Assembly: GCA_011772595.1 (NCBI GenBank)
Contig: WVZH01000443.1
Span: forward strand, 355-8,180
DNA from: Anaerolineales bacterium
GTDB taxonomy: Bacteria; Chloroflexota; Anaerolineae; Anaerolineales; E44-bin32
DNA length: 7,826 nt
Direction of reading: 5' to 3'
Position 1 is the stretch's first letter. Each line of letters begins with the position of its first letter. A program made the position numbers and the translations under genes. A model generated the notes under the pieces. The model was not told the DNA's origin, made no database searches, and saw only the letters and a program-made list of their open reading frames with translations. Positions 1-6,000 of this stretch are shown here, in pieces.

Positions 1-2
1 AT

Positions 3-62
3 GGCACCGATTATTACTACAAGATATTTGCCTATGATACCTATATAAACTACGCCTCCGGA
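3..62 (+). other. C-terminal strands of a fibronectin type III-like domain (truncated by window edge)
   Basis: The first 20 residues contain the pattern YYYKIFAYD followed by NYASG. This is the usual F-G strand ending of bacterial fibronectin-III domains (a Tyr-rich strand, then a turn with Asn, Tyr and Ala). Only the end is present, so the assignment rests on a short motif. It shows that the protein extends upstream by at least the rest of this domain. Confidence 0.5.
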
Positions 63-3000
63 GCCGGCACCGGCCCGCATACTCCAAACGCGACGATAAA
101 CTACCGCTCAATCGGCACCAACAGTGGCACGCTCTACAACACCGGCACCGCCTCGATTACTATTGGCGAGACGACGGTCACCTTTAGCGGTGGCAGCCTT
201 CCGGAACCCGATGCCGTTGGCGCCGTGGGTCCGGGCGACGTGCTTGTCCTGGGGGGCGAGACCTTTTATATCAAATCCCGTGACAGCGCCACCCAGGTGA
301 CCGTCCAGACTGCAGCGACGGGTGACCGCAGCGGGACGCCCAACATCACCCGCGCCTTCAACGACATTCAGACCTGGGAGAATACCCAGCAAGGCGACCT
401 CGTTGGGGAGGGCCGGATCGAAGTTGGGGTTGCTTACAAGGACGGGGTCTTCGCGCCCTCGACCCGAATTCAGATCAACGGCTCGGAGAACACCGATGCG
501 ACACATTACATGTTGTTGACGGTTGCCCCCGGGCAGCGACACAACGGGAGGGCTGGGACCGGGGTTATCGTCGATGGCACCAATATACCACTGGCAGCGG
601 GCAACCACCTATTCTTCGTGCAGGACACCTATTTCAGAATGGAGTGGCTTGAGATCCGAAACTACTTCGACGGTGTTTCACAAACTTACGGAGACCCGAT
701 CAATTTGGATGAAGATAATTCCGGGAACACTTTCTTGTCACATCTGATCATTCATGACTACACAAGCAACGGCGGTACTCGGGGCGCGATCGACGTCTAC
801 GAAAACGCCACCATTCGCAATTGCATCATTTATAATGGCGACACAGGGATCCGGACCTACGGTAACCCGGATTTTATCCTCACCCTCCAGAATGTCACGA
901 TTTACAACATGACGGGCACAGGGGTGGATCACACTCGCGGGACGCTTATCGTCAATAACACGATTTCGGTGGGTAGTGGTAACAACAGAGATTTCGATGT
1001 GAACAATACCCCAGATGGCGTTGTAGATCCCAGCTCAGGTTACAACCTGTACAACACGGCTCATAACGGCGTGGCCCCGGGAACCAACAACCAGACCCCG
1101 CCGGCAAGCCTGGAAGACCTGTTTGTCTCCATTGTCTCCGGGTCAGAGAACTTCCATCTTGAATCCAGCGGCCACAACGCCCTCGATACAGGTATAGATT
1201 TATCCGCCTCTTTTACAGACGACATCGATGGAGAGACGCGTCCGACGGGGGCCAACACCTGGGACATCGGGGCGGATGAGTATTTCGAAGATACCTTTTT
1301 ATACCGGAAGCAGATCACCATCGATCACACCAAGCTGGGTTCGAGCTGTTCAAGTGACCTTTACAATTTTCCCGTTCTCATCAGCATCCAGGACGACCCT
1401 GATTTAAAGACCACGGCAAACGGCGGAAGAGTGGAGAATACCAATGGCTACGACATCATCTTCAGGGCCTGGAATGGCGCTACCCAACTCTCCCATGAAG
1501 TCGAAAAGTACGACGGTGCTACCGGGACGCTCGTCGCCTGGGTGAATATCCCCACCCTGAAGTCGGATGAGGATACGGTCATCTACATGGACTATGGTAA
1601 CAGCACCATCACCGAATCCCAAGAGTATGCGGCCGGGGTGTGGAGCAACGGGTACGTGGGGGTTTGGCATCTTGCCGAATCAAGTGGTGACGCACTGGAT
1701 TCAACTTCTCACGGAACAAATGGGGCACTATCTGGAGGGGTCACTCAAGGAGCAACCGGTAAAATGGGCCCTGCCTATGCGTTTAATGGAACAGATGGCC
1801 AAGTTGATATGGGAGATCCCTCTGATGGTCATTTAGATTTCGGAACGGGCAGTTTTACCGTTGAGATTTGGATAAATAGAGATTCCTTGATGACCACGGG
1901 TCAGTACGGCGGTGTCTTTAAGGGAAATGGCAACGTTGCCGGCGCAGCAGGTTGGTTGATGAGGTTCAGAGGAGATAACAGGGTTAGATTTTCGGGCGGA
2001 GATGGAACGGCAAGTGTATTCAATATATCGCAGAGTGGCGCAATAACGAGCAGCGAATGGATCCATTTTGTAGGGGTTCTTGATAGGAGCGCAGGGAGGG
2101 CTGACATTTACAAGAATGGTCAGTTTCTTTCAGAGGATACTTCTATTACGGGGGGAAATATCAATAGCAGTGTCGGGCTCAGATTGGCCCGTGACTGGGA
2201 TAGTACTCAGTACTGGTTCAAAGGATTATTCGACGAGCTCCGCATCTCTAGCGTTCCCCGTTCGGCCTGCTGGATCGAGACCGCATACAATAACCAGAGC
2301 TCGCCCGAAACTTTCTATAGCGTGGGGGTGGAGGCAACTCGCTTCTCCTACCGGAAGCCGATCACCGTCGATCACACCAAGGTGGGTTCGAGCTGTTCGA
2401 GCGACCTCACCGATTTCCCCATGCTCGTCAGCATACAAAACGACCTTGATTTAAAGACCACGGCAAACGGCGGCAACGTTGAAAATCCGAATGGCTATGA
2501 CATCATCTTCACAGCTGTGGATGGCACCACCCAGCTGTTCCATGAGGTCGAAAAGTACGACGGTGCTACTGGGACGCTCGTCGCCTGGGTGAACATCCCC
2601 ACCCTGAAGTCAAATGAGGATACGGTCATCTACATGCACTACGGGAACAGCTCCATCACTTCTTCCCAGGAGAATGCGGCCGGGGTGTGGGATAACAACT
2701 ACAAGGGTGTGTGGCACCTGAAAGAAGATCCGTCGGGGACCGCGCCACAGATGAAAGACAGCACGTCTAGTACGAATCATGGAACATCAAATGGGGCGAT
2801 GACCTCCGCGGATCAAGTGCCGGGCAAGATCGGCGGGAGCATCGATTTTGATGGGGGGGACGATTATATACAGGCGCCCGACTATGACATTTTGAATGCG
2901 ATAACCATCTCGGCATGGATTTACGCCGATACCCTCACAGCAAGTGACGGGATCATCTCAAAACGCACGTCCACTGAAGTCGCGGGCAACTGGGCGCTGA

Positions 3001-6000
3001 GAGTTGATAACAACTTTCCTGATCGTCTTGCGTGGATGGTCTGGGATGGTGACAATAGCTCAGACAGGCAGCTTTCAAATGCCGGTTCCATTAGCACTGG
3101 CGCCTGGATCCATGTCGCTGTGACCTTTGACGACCCGACCAACACGACGAAGTTCTATTTTAACGGAACCCCTGACGCCTCCGGCACCGATGTCGCCAAA
3201 CCACTGGCCGATAATGGCCAGCCAATCGCTATTGGGTGGGCAGGTCAGGGCGCCCAGAATTTCGATGGCCGTATTGACGAAGTCCGCATCTCAAACGTCG
3301 CCCGCGATGCCTGCTGGATTGAGACCGCGTACAATAACCAGAGCTCGCCCTCCACGTTCTACGCCGTGGGAGTTGAGGAAAGCCATTACTCCTACCGGAA
3401 GCAGATCAAGATCGATCATACCAAGGTGGGGGCGAGCTGTTCGAGCGACCTCACCGATTTTCCCATGCTCGTCAGCATCCAGAACGACCCTGATTTAAAG
3501 ACCACGGCATACGGCGGGAAAGTGGAAAATCCGAATGGCTACGACATCATCTTCAGGGCATCGGATGGGGGGACCAAACTTTCCCATGAGGTTGAAAAAT
3601 ATGATGGAAGCAGTGGGACGCTCGTGGCCTGGGTGAAAGTCCCCACCCTGAAGTCGAATGAGAATACGGTCATCTACATGTACTATGGTAACAGCGCCAT
3701 CACCTCCTCCCAGGAGAATGCAGCCGGGGTGTGGAGTAACGGGTACGCAGGAGTGTGGCATCTAAAGGAAGATCCGTCCGGTACTGCCCCTCAGATTAAG
3801 GACAGCACTGCTAATGGTAATCATGGGACCGCAGAGGGATCCTGGCCAGTGGAGGATCAAGTCGCCGGAAGGATCGACGGAAGTTTAGACTTCGATGCGG
3901 GTGATGACATCTCCATGGGAGACCCCGCAAGCCTCGATATGGGCACCAGCGACTTTACCATAGAGACATGGATCAGATTGGATGCTTCAGCAACTCAAAA
4001 TGGAGAAACAATCATCTGGAAGGGAGGAGGTTCAAGCAGCAACGCAGGGTACTGGTTCTTCTGGTATAACGTGAACAATTACCTCAGATTCACAATCTCC
4101 AATGGACTTGGTGTCACAAGAGCTACAGTAAACAGCACCAACATCAGTAGCAGTATCGAAGACGGCTTGTGGCACCATGTGGTAGCGGTGGCGGATAGAG
4201 ATGGGAACGGGATGATATACTTCGATGGACAGTTGAACAACTCATCTGACTGGAGCTCATATGGAGGTAGCATAAGTACTACAACCAGCTTTGCCTTGAG
4301 CGTTCCTACTGCAGTGTGGACGTTGGCTGGTGGTCTTGATGAAGTCCGCATCTCTAGCGTTGCCCGTCCGGCCTGCTGGATCGAGACCGAACACGCGAAC
4401 CAGAAATATCCGAACAAAGCACAAGACGCTGGGAATGGCTTTTTAGAGGTGGGGAATCAGGAAGATCTGCGATGCGCTTACTCCTACCGGAAGGAGATCA
4501 CCATCGATCACAACCAGGTGGATTCGAGTTGTTCATCCGATCTCTCCAATTTCCCCGTCCTCATCAACATACAAGACGACGATGACTTAAGAACTGAGGC
4601 AGATGGCGGGCATGTAGCAAATGGCAATGGCCATGACATCGTGTTCAGGGCCGCGGACGGCACGACCCAACTGGACCATGAGGTTGAGAAATATGAGAGT
4701 AGTGCTACCGGTGCCACGCTTGTCGCCTGGGTCAAGATTCCCATCCTTAAGCATGATGAGGATACGGTCATCTACATGTACTATGGAAACAGCTGCATTG
4801 AATATCCCACGGAGAATCCAACCGGAGTGTGGGATTCAAACTATGCGGGAGTTTGGCATCTTAAGGAAGAGCTACCGGGAATAGGAAATGCAGGCCTTTA
4901 CCAGGATTCCGCAGCAGACAATCGTGGCGATGACTATGTTTCAGCCACGGGGCAAAATGGACAGATAGACGGGGGGCAGGAATTTGATGGGGCTGATGAT
5001 TACGTAGAAGTTCCCCATTCCAGTGGGTTAAATATCACGGGCGATATTACTATATCTTTTTGGGTTAATCCAGATACGCTTCCGCCTGAGCCCCCATCGG
5101 ATGGGAAGGTGATACATAAAATTATACAAAAAGAAGAGGGGGGTCCCAATTGGAATGCACCTTACGTCGTCGGGATGCGAAATGACTACAATGACGGGGA
5201 GGGGGCGCATTGGAGGTGGTACCATCATAATGAATCCGATAGTACATGGGACGCCTCATTGAAATTCAATCAGTTCCCCACGGTAGGAACCTGGCAGCAT
5301 ATTACCTTTGTCAGAGAGGTAAGTGCAAAATCCGTAACGTTGTATGTGAATGGTGGCGGTGCAGAGACTCAGAACTGGACCAATGACGATCCAGGTTCAA
5401 CCACTGCTGTTGTTAATATAGGGAGAAATGGCGTTACTGGCTATATTGGTGAATATTTAGACGGCAGCCTGGACGAACTCCGCATCTCCAACGTCGCCCG
5501 CTCGGCCTGCTGGATCGAGACCGAATTCAACAACCAGAAGCCGAACTCTACGTTCTATGACGTGGGGGGGGAGGAAAATCTCACCTACCGGAAGCAGATC
5601 ACCATTGATCATACCAAGGTGGCGTGTACGAGTGACATCTCCAATTTCCCCATGCTCGTTAGTATACAAAACGAACCCGATCTAAAGACCACGGGGAACG
5701 GCGGGAAGGTGGAAAATCTAAATGGCTACGACATCATCTTCAGGGACTCGGATGGTACTACCCAGCTTTCCCACGAGGTCGAAGAATACGACGGAACCAA
5801 TGGAACGCTCGTCGCCTGGGTGAAGATCCCCACCCTTAAGGCAAATGAGGATACGGTCATCTACATGCACTACGGGAACAGCTCCATCACCGAATCCCAA
5901 GAAGATGTAAACGGGGTGTGGGATGCTAACTACGTGGGAGTCTGGCACTTAAAGGAAAGTGGCAGTGGCACTGCGGATGAATACAAGGACAGCACCCAGT

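Noticed and set aside
1..48. ATG at base 1 as a possible start codon
   Set aside because: This frame ends at a TAA at 46-48 after 15 codons, and the true frame (starting at base 3) is already in the middle of a fibronectin-like domain.
1404..5948. Three similar minus-strand open frames (1404-1670, 3495-3761, 5718-5948) that look like a conserved protein family
   Set aside because: They resemble each other only because they are antisense to the conserved DUF2341 halves of modules 1, 3 and 5. The similarity is inherited from the plus-strand repeats.
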